From an uncultured Mycoplasmatota bacterium (GTDB lineage: Bacteria > Bacillota_I > Bacilli_A > RF39 > UBA660): 64,000 bases of DNA. A program made the translations under genes and the position numbers. This document shows positions 9,106 to 17,357 of this stretch, in pieces (position 1 is the stretch's first letter; every line of letters starts with the position of its first letter). Where the stretch lies: positions 1 to 64,000 of the forward strand of contig CALEBF010000002.1 in NCBI GenBank assembly GCA_937944975.1. Reading direction: 5' to 3'. The notes beneath the pieces were generated by a model. It was not told the DNA's origin. It saw only the letters and a list, made by a program, of their open reading frames with translations, and ran no database searches.

Positions 9106-9804
9106 ATGGCAAAATTTTGTACGAAATGTGGAAAACCACTCGTTGATGGTAAACCATGTGATTGTGAAAAAAATGAAAATCAAAACGAAGTAGAACAAAC
9201 AGGTTTTAATGCAAATGGACTTTTGGAAACAGTAAAGGGAATGTTTACAAGACCAGTTACAACATTGCAAGAATTCGTTCAAGATCATAATCTTGTTCCC
9301 GCTTTAATCTTATTGGGAATCAATGCACTTATCGTTTCTCTATTTGTTTGTTTAGGGGCAAAAGAAATTATTAGTGCGATTGCTGGCAGTGTATCAAGTT
9401 TGTTATTTACAATGAGTGGAGTGGAAATTCCTTATGCTAGAATTTTCTTTACAACACTTGTTGTCATTATAATCGTATATGCTGCACTTGCTGGGCTTTT
9501 CTATTTGATTGCCGATAAGTTGTTTAAAGGTAGTTCAAGTTATAAGAAGATGCTTGCATTGCTTGGGGGTACATCAGTGATTATGTCAGTGACATTATTG
9601 CTTTCTATTGTATTTATGTATGTATCAACGCAAGTGATGACAATTATCTTCTGTTGTGGAGCAATTGTTCAAAGTACGTATATGGTGCAAGGATTTATCT
9701 ATGCATCTGATATCGATGATGACAAAATTGGATATACTTATGCGATTGTTTATGCAATTTTCTTAACTATTACAGTATTTATCTTGCCACAAATTTTAGG
9801 TTAA
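9106..9804 (+). CDS. Zinc-ribbon Yip1-like multi-pass membrane protein
   Basis: The product (232 residues) starts with a short zinc-ribbon half-site (CTKCGKPLVDGKPCDC, residues 5-20), followed after a polar linker by about five hydrophobic helices from residue 60 onward. This matches Yip1-domain membrane proteins that often neighbour zinc-ribbon proteins in Firmicutes. No enzymatic motif is visible. The AAGGAGG ribosome-binding site lies 8 bases upstream of the ATG, and the gene ends at a terminator. Confidence 0.7.
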   Translation: MAKFCTKCGKPLVDGKPCDCEKNENQNEVEQTGFNANGLLETVKGMFTRPVTTLQEFVQDHNLVPALILLGINALIVSLFVCLGAKEIISAIAGSVSSLLFTMSGVEIPYARIFFTTLVVIIIVYAALAGLFYLIADKLFKGSSSYKKMLALLGGTSVIMSVTLLLSIVFMYVSTQVMTIIFCCGAIVQSTYMVQGFIYASDIDDDKIGYTYAIVYAIFLTITVFILPQILG

Positions 9805-9810
9805 AAAATG

Positions 9811-9840
9811 AAAGAGACTTTGAATGAAGTCTCTTTTTTA
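9811..9840. terminator. Bidirectional terminator between the Yip1-like gene and sspI
   Basis: AAAGAGACTT and AAGTCTCTTT form a perfect 10-bp stem with a 4-6-base loop, followed by T5 on the + strand. The overlapping 3' end of the minus-strand gene suggests it serves both directions. Confidence 0.85.
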
Positions 9841-10041
9841 TAATCCTTTTTTGATAGTGTCCAAGATTTCCTTTTTTGTTTTATCATCGCTTTGTTCCCA
9901 CAAAATTTCAAAGAAAACGCCAAGCCCAGGAAGAGTAATTTCTTTTTGTTCCGAAATAGAATGTTCGATCGACGTTTTCATTTCTTCTGTGTCTGTATCT
10001 TTGAAGTTTTCGATGATATTTTTCCTGATATCTATTTTCAT
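9838..10041 (-). CDS. sspI: Small acid-soluble spore protein SspI
   Basis: SspI is a minor spore protein made in the forespore of Bacilli. The 67-residue product has the family layout: an N-terminal basic segment (MKIDIRKNIIENF), an acidic middle, and the conserved core LPGLGVFFEILWEQSD (about 43-58) ending in ILDTIKKGL. I start at the ATG at 10041, preceded by AAAGGGTG at a spacing of about 8 bases. The longer in-frame ORF to 10092 would overlap the promoter. A sigma-G-like promoter lies just upstream. The gene is one of the clearest signs that the organism forms endospores. Confidence 0.9.
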   Translation of the reverse strand: MKIDIRKNIIENFKDTDTEEMKTSIEHSISEQKEITLPGLGVFFEILWEQSDDKTKKEILDTIKKGL

Positions 10042-10061
10042 CGTCCACACCCTTTCATAGT

Positions 10062-10090
10062 TATTGTGGCTTTTTTTCTTTGAAATATAC
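10062..10090 (-). promoter_or_regulatory. Sigma-G-like promoter of sspI
   Basis: Reading the minus strand, GTATA (10090-10086) fits the sigma-G -35 consensus GHATR. CACAATA (10068-10062) fits the -10 consensus cAtnMTA, and the spacer is 17 bases. The position, about 20 bases before the sspI start codon, is right for forespore expression. The match was found by eye. Confidence 0.6.
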
Positions 10091-10190
10091 ATGAGTGAAA
10101 GAAGCGTTAATTTTTTAAGATAAATATATCAAAAGTCGTATCTTTTTTTCATATGATATGATAAAATGAAATTAGAATTGGAGGGATAAT

Positions 10191-10754
10191 ATGAATGCAA
10201 CGTGGATTGTATTGATTGTAATTGCGATTATTGTCGTATTATTGATTGCGTTTTTTGTTTCTACTTACAATAAACTTGTTAATTTACGAAACATGGTACA
10301 AGATCAATGGTCACAAATTGACGTTTTATTGAAAAGAAGGGCAGATTTAATTCCTAACTTAGTAGAGACAGTTAAAGGATATGCATCACACGAAAAAGAA
10401 ACTTTGGATGCAGTTATTAGTGCACGTAACAAAGCGGTTAGTGCTACGACGCCGGAGGACGAGATGAAGGCAAATGGGGAATTGACTCAAGCTCTAGGGC
10501 GTTTATTTGCGATTAGTGAAGCTTATCCGGATTTGAAAGCAAACACGAATTTTATCGATTTACAAAACAATTTAAAGGAAACAGAAGATAAAATTGCTTA
10601 TGCAAGACAGTTCTACAACGATGCAGTGCTAGGATACAAAAACAAACTAGAGATGTTTCCATCTAATATTGTGGCATCTATGTTTGGATTTAAACCAGAG
10701 GCATTTTTTGAAGCAACCGAAGCTGATAAAGAAGTTCCTAAGGTTCAATTTTAG
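10191..10754 (+). CDS. lemA: LemA family protein
   Basis: LemA proteins are membrane-anchored coiled-coil proteins of unclear function. The 187-residue product has a short N-terminal tail, one membrane helix (about residues 5-24) and the helical LemA domain with YNKLVNLRNMVQDQWSQID (about 26-44), RRADLIPNLVETVKGYA, and the C-terminal YNDAVLGYKNKLEMFPSN segment. Length is typical. GGAGGG precedes the ATG. It lies directly upstream of a DUF2207 protein, its common genomic partner. Confidence 0.95.
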   Translation: MNATWIVLIVIAIIVVLLIAFFVSTYNKLVNLRNMVQDQWSQIDVLLKRRADLIPNLVETVKGYASHEKETLDAVISARNKAVSATTPEDEMKANGELTQALGRLFAISEAYPDLKANTNFIDLQNNLKETEDKIAYARQFYNDAVLGYKNKLEMFPSNIVASMFGFKPEAFFEATEADKEVPKVQF

Positions 10755-10780
10755 GCTTACGTATGTAAGTCTTTTATTTT
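10755..10780 (+). terminator. Weak hairpin between lemA and DUF2207 gene
   Basis: CTTAC-gtat-GTAAG is followed by TCTTTTATTTT. The stem is only 5 bp, so it may reduce, rather than stop, read-through into the next gene. Confidence 0.4.
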
Positions 10781-10795
10781 AAAGGGGAGTGTACA

Positions 10796-12694
10796 ATGAA
10801 ACAGAAGATTACAATTTTAATTTTATTTCTAATAGCTTTGATTTTACCAAGTCAGGTTAGTGCTTCTAGTGATGTCTATATCAAAGACTATTATGTGGAT
10901 GCAACAGTGGAAAGTAGTGGAGACATTTATGTGAAAGAATTGTTTTTATTAACTGGCGACTATAACGGATACGAGCGAATTATCAATTATCGAAATGCGA
11001 ATGCAAAAGCTTTTGACGGTACGAAAGATTCGTTTGAGGGAAGCGATATTTACAATGGATCCGATATTGAATTATTATCAGTTCGAAATATCGAAGTACC
11101 GACAAATTATTCTTTTGATTTGATTCAACAAGAAGGAGAATTATTTGAGGAAAGTCAAATGGCCAGCTCTGGAATGAGGGGTGTGTATCAAGTACAAACG
11201 ACGGGAAATGGTTATCGCTATCGCATTTATAATCCGTCTAATGGTGGGACCAATGGATTTATGATTGAATATCGATTAAAAGATATGGCAATTTTACATT
11301 CTGATATCGCCGAGATTGGATGGAATCTTTTTACAGATGAGCAAGCGGACGATATCGAACATTTTTTGATGAAAATTCATTTACCAGATAATAAAAATGA
11401 ATTACGTGCTTGGGCGCATGGACCACTTAATGGAAATATTTCCTTGGATGGGAAAAATTTAATTACAGTAGAAATTGATGATCTAAGAGCTGGAACGCCT
11501 ATGGATGTCCGTTTTGCTTTTGATAAAGATCAAGCCGCATACGCGACTAAAACAACTGGAAAAGAAGCTTTGCCGATGATTTTAGAAGTAGAAGAAGCTC
11601 GTGCAGATCAAGCAAATCAAGAACGTATGAAAGCTCGTGTACTATATTATGGAACGATTGGAATTTCTATTGCTTGGCTCGTAGGGTTAATATTTATCGT
11701 AATTTATATTTATTATAAATATGATCGAGAATATCAAGGTTCTTTTCCGGGAAAATATTTTCGAGATTTCCCAAGCGATGATACACCAGCAACTGTCGGA
11801 TATTTATTCAATAAAAAAATTCGACCAGATGATCTATCCGCGTGTATCATGAATTTGATTGAAAAAAGGATATTGAAGTTTGAAGAAAACCCAGAGAAGA
11901 AGAACGACTATATCTTAACTTATATAGAAACGAACGAGAAAGTGGAGCTGTCTCCTTCAGAGCTTCAAATTGTATCGTGGCTGTTTGATAAAACACCAGG
12001 GAATACGATGACGCTTTCTCAAATGAAAAAAGATGCCAAAAAAGATTATGAAGGTTTCTATCAAGAATATACGCTATGGAAAACGTGTTGTGAATCGGAA
12101 GCTAGGGCAAGAAACTTCTTCGAAAAAAAAGAAAAATGGCCTACGTTTGCTGCAGTTTATGCTTTTGTTGGCTTTTTTATAGGAGTATTAACGGCAAATT
12201 TTGCAGAGATTTTGTGGCTACCGATGATTGTATTTATTACGGCGTTTGCCGCAATGATTTATTTCTTGACATTTACGCGTAGGACCAAAGAGGGAAATGA
12301 ACTATACGCAAAATGGAAGGGACTTCGCAATTTCTTAAATGATTTTGGTAAGTTTGAGACGAAAGATTTACCGCAGATCGCACTTTGGGGAAAATATTTA
12401 GTTTATGCTATGACATTTGGCTGCGCGGATAAACTAATGAAGACGATGCAGATCAAAGTACAGGATTTTGGACCAGAGTATGTGGGAATGACGCCATACT
12501 ATAATTACCATTACATGAATTCTATGTTGATTTTTAATCGGACGATGAATCGTTCTGTTAATAGTGCTGTCAATACGGCAATTTCAACACGTACTGCTGC
12601 GATGTCTTCCGATTCTTCTGGTGGAGGCTTCGGTGGAGGCTTCTCATCTGGCGGAGGATCATTCGGTGGTGGAGGTGGCGGTGGTCACTTCTAA
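10796..12694 (+). CDS. DUF2207 domain membrane protein, Gly-rich C-terminus
   Basis: The 632-residue product has a cleavable signal peptide (MKQKITILILFLIALILPSQ), an exported beta-rich DUF2207 domain (about 30-270), a membrane helix near 282-304, a cytosolic domain, two further helices near 445-490, and a C-terminal tail of SSGGGFGGG repeats. This is the standard layout of DUF2207 proteins, whose function is unknown. The pairing with lemA is conserved in many bacteria. AAAGGGGAG precedes the start. Confidence 0.9.
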   Translation: MKQKITILILFLIALILPSQVSASSDVYIKDYYVDATVESSGDIYVKELFLLTGDYNGYERIINYRNANAKAFDGTKDSFEGSDIYNGSDIELLSVRNIEVPTNYSFDLIQQEGELFEESQMASSGMRGVYQVQTTGNGYRYRIYNPSNGGTNGFMIEYRLKDMAILHSDIAEIGWNLFTDEQADDIEHFLMKIHLPDNKNELRAWAHGPLNGNISLDGKNLITVEIDDLRAGTPMDVRFAFDKDQAAYATKTTGKEALPMILEVEEARADQANQERMKARVLYYGTIGISIAWLVGLIFIVIYIYYKYDREYQGSFPGKYFRDFPSDDTPATVGYLFNKKIRPDDLSACIMNLIEKRILKFEENPEKKNDYILTYIETNEKVELSPSELQIVSWLFDKTPGNTMTLSQMKKDAKKDYEGFYQEYTLWKTCCESEARARNFFEKKEKWPTFAAVYAFVGFFIGVLTANFAEILWLPMIVFITAFAAMIYFLTFTRRTKEGNELYAKWKGLRNFLNDFGKFETKDLPQIALWGKYLVYAMTFGCADKLMKTMQIKVQDFGPEYVGMTPYYNYHYMNSMLIFNRTMNRSVNSAVNTAISTRTAAMSSDSSGGGFGGGFSSGGGSFGGGGGGGHF

Positions 12695-12695
12695 C

Positions 12696-12729
12696 AAAAA
12701 GATTCACTTTAAAAAGTGAATCTTTTTTA
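12696..12729. terminator. Bidirectional terminator between convergent genes
   Basis: AAAAGATTCACTT and AAGTGAATCTTTT make a 13-bp stem with a 5-base AT loop and U-runs on both strands, between the converging DUF2207 gene and the coat-like gene. Confidence 0.9.
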
Positions 12730-13068
12730 CATCATATGATAATTTGCATCTGTATAATTGGTATTATTAGAATAAGCCATCGACTTAGAATCGCTCAATG
12801 TTGCTTCTAAGCGACTTACACGACGGTCCAATTGATTGATTTGATCTTGGATATTAGAGTTTGGCATTTGATTATTATTGCCTTGAAAATTCATGTCTTG
12901 CATTTGTGCCATATTCATTCCTTGATTCATTTGACAACCACATCCATTTTGCATAGGCATTGGCATTCCTTGCATCATTGGCATTCCAGGTAGAGGGCCT
13001 GGCATTCCCTGATAAGTAGGGTACATCGTATATGGGTTTGCGCCTCCAACATTACGATCTTTTTTCAT
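12727..13068 (-). CDS. Met/Pro/Gln-rich small protein, candidate spore coat component
   Basis: The 113-residue product has a low-complexity N-terminal part full of PM, GMP and QGM repeats, a CGCQ pair, and a short C-terminal coiled-coil segment (IQDQINQLDRRVSRLEATLS, about 75-94). Such Met/Pro/Gln-rich, Cys-containing small proteins are common in spore coats and inner envelopes, but no family is certain. AAAGGAGTG precedes the ATG. The upstream CATATAAT could serve as a vegetative -10 or a sigma-E-type -10; I see no firm -35. The assignment to the spore is inference from composition and host type. Confidence 0.55.
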   Translation of the reverse strand: MKKDRNVGGANPYTMYPTYQGMPGPLPGMPMMQGMPMPMQNGCGCQMNQGMNMAQMQDMNFQGNNNQMPNSNIQDQINQLDRRVSRLEATLSDSKSMAYSNNTNYTDANYHMM

Positions 13069-13147
13069 TTTATCAACACTCCTTTAATTCTCTAATTCAT
13101 TATATGTCTTTCTTTTTAAATTGTGATATAATATAGTTGGTGATGAA

Positions 13148-13780
13148 ATGAGATTAAAAAATGTAAAAGGTGCAAAAGAGAAAATTAGTCAAAGTTCTTA
13201 TGTCATTTTAGATCCGAACCAACATCGTGGAAAGATTGCTCAATTATTTGAAAATCAAAATCCGATTCATATTGAAATTGGTATGGGGAAAGGTAATTTT
13301 ATCATTGAAAATGCAAAGCGTTATCCACATATCAATTTTATCGGAATCGAAAAATACGATAGTGTGTTAGTTCGTGCGGTTGAAAAGTTAGAGGGGATAG
13401 AGCTTCCTAACTTAAAGTTGATACGAATGGATGCAACAGAGATTGAAGAAGTGTTTGATCATGAGGTTGATACGATTTATTTAAATTTTTCTGATCCTTG
13501 GCCAAAAGCACGCCACAGTGATCGGAGATTAACGAGTGCGAAGTTTTTAAAACGGTATGACGCTATTTTTGTAGGAACTCCTCATATTGTCATGAAGACT
13601 GATAACATGGGACTCTTTGAGTTCTCATTACAATCGTTTTCACAATATGGGTATGTGATTGAGGAGATATCGCTAGATTTATATCAATCTTTAAAAACAG
13701 ATAATATTCCTACGGAGTATGAACTCAAATTTCACGGACGTGGAATGCCGATTTACTTTTGTGATGTAAGGAAAAAATAG
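13148..13780 (+). CDS. trmB: tRNA (guanine-N7-)-methyltransferase TrmB
   Basis: TrmB makes m7G46 in tRNA using S-adenosylmethionine. The 210-residue product carries the SAM-binding motif IHIEIGMGKGNFI (about 40-52), the NFIGIEKYDSVL segment, and the signature LNFSDPWPKARHSDRR (about 117-132) with the catalytic region. The C-terminal TEYELKFHGRG block is also typical. The preceding sequence contains TGATATAAT, an extended -10 element, 20-30 bases upstream. Length is normal. Confidence 0.96.
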   Translation: MRLKNVKGAKEKISQSSYVILDPNQHRGKIAQLFENQNPIHIEIGMGKGNFIIENAKRYPHINFIGIEKYDSVLVRAVEKLEGIELPNLKLIRMDATEIEEVFDHEVDTIYLNFSDPWPKARHSDRRLTSAKFLKRYDAIFVGTPHIVMKTDNMGLFEFSLQSFSQYGYVIEEISLDLYQSLKTDNIPTEYELKFHGRGMPIYFCDVRKK

Positions 13781-13863
13781 TATACATCAACTGTACAAAA
13801 AATAGAGAAAAACCTTCTCTAAAAAGAATTTATTTGATATAATCATAGTAAGAGTGGTGAGAT

Positions 13864-14532
13864 ATGAAAAAAATCATAGTACTACTGACAACAATCCTTT
13901 TATTTACGGGATGTACGATTGTTAGAATAGACACGGAAAATTTAGAGAATACTATCAATGTAGTATTATCCAAAGACAATAAGTTGTATAATCGCGTAGG
14001 AAAAGGGTATAAGTATTACGTACCACGTGGTGTTAATTATATCGATACGAACGAATTAAACGAAAAGTTATATTCTGATGGAAATTACTACTACCTATAT
14101 ATCGATGCAATTAGCTATTATCATAAGAAAAAGTTTGATATTAAAGAAAATAAGGATGCGTATTACTTTCAAAAAATTAATCAAAATGGAAAGCAAGGGT
14201 ATTTAGAGATCAATCGCCAAGGAAATTTATATTTCGTAGAATTCATGTACAATTATGCGAAGATAGAAGCACTGGTTCCAAAGAAAGATTTGAATGTTGT
14301 CGTATTAAATGCTTCCTATATCTTATCCACTGTAAAGTTTAATAATAACGTTATTAAATTAATGCTAAATGAGACCTATTTTACAAATAAAGAAGAAAAG
14401 TATGATATCTTCACTTCGAAAAAAGAAACGACGAATGTGCTCGAGTATCAAGATGAAAAAGATGATAAAGAAGAGGAAGAAAACGAAAAAGATAGGGAAA
14501 CAATCATTAGAGAAAAATTAACAGAAGAATGA
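13864..14532 (+). CDS. Hypothetical lipoprotein
   Basis: The 222-residue product has a lipoprotein signal peptide with lipobox LFTGC (Cys18), so it should be anchored to the outer face of the membrane. The mature part is rich in Tyr, Asn and Lys, and the C-terminus is an acidic/basic run (about 195-215). I do not recognise a family. The TGA stop overlaps the ribosome-binding site of the next gene, pointing to an operon of four envelope-type genes (13864-16076). Confidence 0.7.
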   Translation: MKKIIVLLTTILLFTGCTIVRIDTENLENTINVVLSKDNKLYNRVGKGYKYYVPRGVNYIDTNELNEKLYSDGNYYYLYIDAISYYHKKKFDIKENKDAYYFQKINQNGKQGYLEINRQGNLYFVEFMYNYAKIEALVPKKDLNVVVLNASYILSTVKFNNNVIKLMLNETYFTNKEEKYDIFTSKKETTNVLEYQDEKDDKEEEENEKDRETIIREKLTEE

Positions 14533-14543
14533 GGTGGCCATAT

Positions 14544-15380
14544 ATGGGATTTATGGAAAAAGTTAAGAATTTATTTACAGAAGAGGAAGAGGTTCCAGTA
14601 GAACCAGTAAAAAAAGAAGTGATTCAAGTCGAAATACCTGCGCCAGCGGAAGAAAAGACATCTACTCCAAAAAGAGAAGCGACGGTCGAAGTAGAAGAAG
14701 AAAAGAAAGAGGAAAAATTTTCATTTCCTGTCTTCTTCGATGATAAGGATTTCGAATCTTTAGAAAAACCAAAGGTAGAAAAGAAAAAGGAGAAAAAGAA
14801 TGCGCCGGTCGTAAAACGAGAAGACGCTTATCAAGCTAAAGGCATTCACTACGAAGAGAAAAAAGTATTTAAACCATCGCCGATTATTTCGCCTGTTTAC
14901 GGTATTTTAGATAAGAATTATAAAAAGGAAGAGATTTCAAATAAGACGGCGTATACGGATGAGAGTTATCATAAGCCACATAAGCTGGATATCGATGACG
15001 TACGTAACAAGGCGTTTGGAACTTTGGAAGATGATATTGATACTGCGTTTACGGAAGAAGATATCGTATCTATGAGTAGGGAAACGTGTCATGATCAAAC
15101 TCCTGACTTGGAAGAAGATTTACTTGATGATTTAAAATATGATGACGAGGGAGAAGAGAATCCGTTAGATATTTTATCTGATGAGAAATCATCAACGACT
15201 ACATCGGATGATTTTGATATGTTAGATGATGCTGAAACATTACCAAAACATAAATCAGAAAATAACATGGTAGAAGCAGCTATGAATGATGATCCTTCAT
15301 CAGAGGAAGATTTAAATTTAAATGAAAGCGATTTATTCAACTTAATTGACTCTATGTATGAAAAGAGGGATGAAGAATAA
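14544..15380 (+). CDS. Acidic low-complexity cytosolic protein
   Basis: The 278-residue product begins MGFMEKVKNLFTEEEE and is dominated by Glu, Lys, Asp and Pro, with predicted disorder over most of its length; a more ordered stretch with SPIISPVYGILDKNYK lies near 113-128. The SPVYGILDKNYK-type segment recalls SepF-associated or division-adaptor short motifs, but this is only a resemblance. I start at ATG 14544 because GAGGTGG lies 6 bases upstream; the in-frame ATG at 14529 overlaps the previous stop. It is joined to the next gene by a stop/start overlap. Confidence 0.65.
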   Translation: MGFMEKVKNLFTEEEEVPVEPVKKEVIQVEIPAPAEEKTSTPKREATVEVEEEKKEEKFSFPVFFDDKDFESLEKPKVEKKKEKKNAPVVKREDAYQAKGIHYEEKKVFKPSPIISPVYGILDKNYKKEEISNKTAYTDESYHKPHKLDIDDVRNKAFGTLEDDIDTAFTEEDIVSMSRETCHDQTPDLEEDLLDDLKYDDEGEENPLDILSDEKSSTTTSDDFDMLDDAETLPKHKSENNMVEAAMNDDPSSEEDLNLNESDLFNLIDSMYEKRDEE

Positions 15381-15670
15381 TGATTAGTATCAGTGAATTT
15401 TTTGCAGTCATATTTTACGTGCTAGGAGCTATACTATTAATAACGTTGATTATGCTTGTACTTCGTTTGATGAATACACTAGATAAAGTAGACCATGTCA
15501 TCGATGATGTTTCAGATAAATCACGTAAATTAGATGGTGTTTTCTCACTTGTCGATAAGACAGCAGATGCAATCAATACGGTGAGTGATACAGTAACACA
15601 GTTTATCGTAAGCGGAATACATAATTTATTAAATAGAAAGGAAAAGAAAGAGGGAATGAATGGTGAGTAA
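15380..15670 (+). CDS. DUF948-like small membrane protein
   Basis: The 96-residue product has one N-terminal membrane helix (about residues 7-30) followed by an amphipathic helical region with regularly spaced hydrophobic residues (VDHVIDDVSDKSRKL, VDKTADAINTVSDTV), the pattern of DUF948/YtxG proteins. It precedes and overlaps a YtxH gene. The ytxG-ytxH pairing is conserved in Bacilli, where these are general-stress genes. ATG 15380 overlaps the preceding TAA by one base. Confidence 0.7.
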   Translation: MISISEFFAVIFYVLGAILLITLIMLVLRLMNTLDKVDHVIDDVSDKSRKLDGVFSLVDKTADAINTVSDTVTQFIVSGIHNLLNRKEKKEGMNGE

Positions 15671-16076
15671 AAAAAAGAAAAGTGGCGTAGGAAAGTTTTT
15701 AGCTGGAGCTGCTGTTGGAGCAGGATTGGGAATTTTATTTGCTCCTAAAAAAGGTAGTGAAACAAGAGAAGATATCAAGATGTTGATCGATGATATGATT
15801 GCAAAAGTAAAGTCAATTGATATTGATGAAGTCAAAGAAGAGTTTGAAGTAAAATTATATAACATCAAAGATGAATTAGAAGATTTAGATAAAGAAAAAG
15901 TATTAAAAATAGCAAAGAAAAAAGCAAAACAAATTCAAGACGCAACGGAGGAACTTGTGAATTATGCAGTTGAGAAAGGAACTCCAATGTTAGAGAAAAC
16001 TGCTAATTCTATTCGTGAAGCAGCAATTAAAACGACAAAAGAAGTGTTGGCAAGATTAGAAGGAGAGGAAAAATAA
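15660..16076 (+). CDS. YtxH-like domain protein
   Basis: The 138-residue product has the YtxH signature GKFLAGAAVGAGLGILFAPK near residues 10-29, a hydrophobic Gly/Ala segment ending in FAPKKG, followed by KGSETREDI. The remainder is a long charged helix with alternating Lys and Glu. The function of YtxH proteins is unknown, although they are stress-linked in Bacillus. It overlaps the DUF948-like gene by 11 bases, with GAGGG upstream of the ATG. Confidence 0.8.
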   Translation: MVSKKKKSGVGKFLAGAAVGAGLGILFAPKKGSETREDIKMLIDDMIAKVKSIDIDEVKEEFEVKLYNIKDELEDLDKEKVLKIAKKKAKQIQDATEELVNYAVEKGTPMLEKTANSIREAAIKTTKEVLARLEGEEK

Positions 16077-16125
16077 CTTTCCTTTTCTTTTTTACTTCTG
16101 TATAATGAAAGAAGGAGGGAAATTT

Positions 16126-17286
16126 ATGGAGAAGAGAGCAGATAATGTTTACTACTTAGAATTTGTAGTAACGGACCCAAAAATAGTTCCAAAACAACCG
16201 GAGAGATTTGATGCTTATAAGGGGGAAGATCGTTTTACAACAGTATATCGTTACCGTAATCAATATATAACGGAACAGAAGAATGTGAAGGCGATCGATA
16301 TTGATCGTATAACGATTCATTATCCTTGTGCAGAAGCATTTATAGAAGATTTGTTTGAACAAAAAGGAAAAGCTTCTTTTCACTATTCTGCGATAACTCC
16401 TGTGATTCATTTTTATAAATATCAACAAGGGAAGTATTTAAGAGAGCAGCGATTTGATCTTATTTATCGCGATGAATCGATCGAACAAATTTTACAAGCA
16501 CTGATGCATTATCAAAGAGAAACTTTATATACAGATATTCCTGAATATAGAGAATATTGCGATCGTTTCGAAAATTGGGTAACGGATCCTAAATTTATCA
16601 ATACATTGGTCACACAGAGATATGTTGGGAAGAAAATGGCAAAAGCGTTAAAAAATTACAATGGAACGAGAGATTCTCTTTATTGGGCGAAACAATATTT
16701 GCGTAATTATCATGTGTTGCGTGGGGTGCATTGTGGAACTCGCAAATATTTTAAAGAATTAAGAGAAGAACAGGAAGATTATAGACAAGATTGGATTTAT
16801 CAAAAACAGAAACAACGAGAAGAAGAGGACAAACTTTTCAATAGTATGGATTATTTTGAACAGTTGAGATATCAAGGGAAAATAGGCGAATTGCAACGAA
16901 GTATTTTAGATGGAAGTTTTACTTTTGATGGGATTCCATTAAAAGACGATTCTTACGCTGAACATGTATCGAGATTGTTAAAGGAATATAATGCGTTGAT
17001 ATCTATGGAGGATAAAAAAAGAGTATACGATCGTTTGATACAAACATTAGATATAACGAATGATGCTAGATTTGCCACATTGAAAGAAATCGCATTAAAA
17101 GAACCGGAAAAATTATCTCGTTATCCGGTAAAAGAAATTAGTGTCAAGGATGCAGTTACTAGTAGAATTCATCAAATACAGACGATACAGAATGAAGAGG
17201 AAAAAATGATGTTACTCGATGAGATTATCGGTATCTTAGAAATGGCAACTACACCATCTGAAAATAAGAGAAAATACCACATTTAA
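16126..17286 (+). CDS. Hypothetical cytosolic protein
   Basis: The 386-residue product lacks a signal peptide and membrane helices. It is rich in Tyr, Arg and Glu and contains a Tyr-rich middle section (HYQRETLYTDIPEYREYCD) and a mostly helical second half. I do not recognise the family. I start at ATG 16126, with GGAGGG seven bases upstream. A TATAAT at about 16100 may be its own promoter. The gene ends at a terminator, so it appears to be a single-gene unit. Confidence 0.65.
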   Translation: MEKRADNVYYLEFVVTDPKIVPKQPERFDAYKGEDRFTTVYRYRNQYITEQKNVKAIDIDRITIHYPCAEAFIEDLFEQKGKASFHYSAITPVIHFYKYQQGKYLREQRFDLIYRDESIEQILQALMHYQRETLYTDIPEYREYCDRFENWVTDPKFINTLVTQRYVGKKMAKALKNYNGTRDSLYWAKQYLRNYHVLRGVHCGTRKYFKELREEQEDYRQDWIYQKQKQREEEDKLFNSMDYFEQLRYQGKIGELQRSILDGSFTFDGIPLKDDSYAEHVSRLLKEYNALISMEDKKRVYDRLIQTLDITNDARFATLKEIALKEPEKLSRYPVKEISVKDAVTSRIHQIQTIQNEEEKMMLLDEIIGILEMATTPSENKRKYHI

Positions 17287-17314
17287 AAATACTTTTTCAA
17301 AAGTATTTTTTTTT
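17286..17314 (+). terminator. Rho-independent terminator
   Basis: AAATACTTTT-tc-AAAAGTATTT forms a stem followed by a run of T residues, directly after the stop codon of the preceding gene. Confidence 0.8.
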
Positions 17315-17357
17315 GACAATTCTATTCTTTTTTGATAGGCTAGCAATAGGTGATGGT

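Noticed and set aside
13795..13830. Hairpin TAGAGAA...TTCTCTA after trmB as a terminator
   Set aside because: The 7-bp stem is followed by AAAAAGAATTT with no U-run, so it is not convincing.
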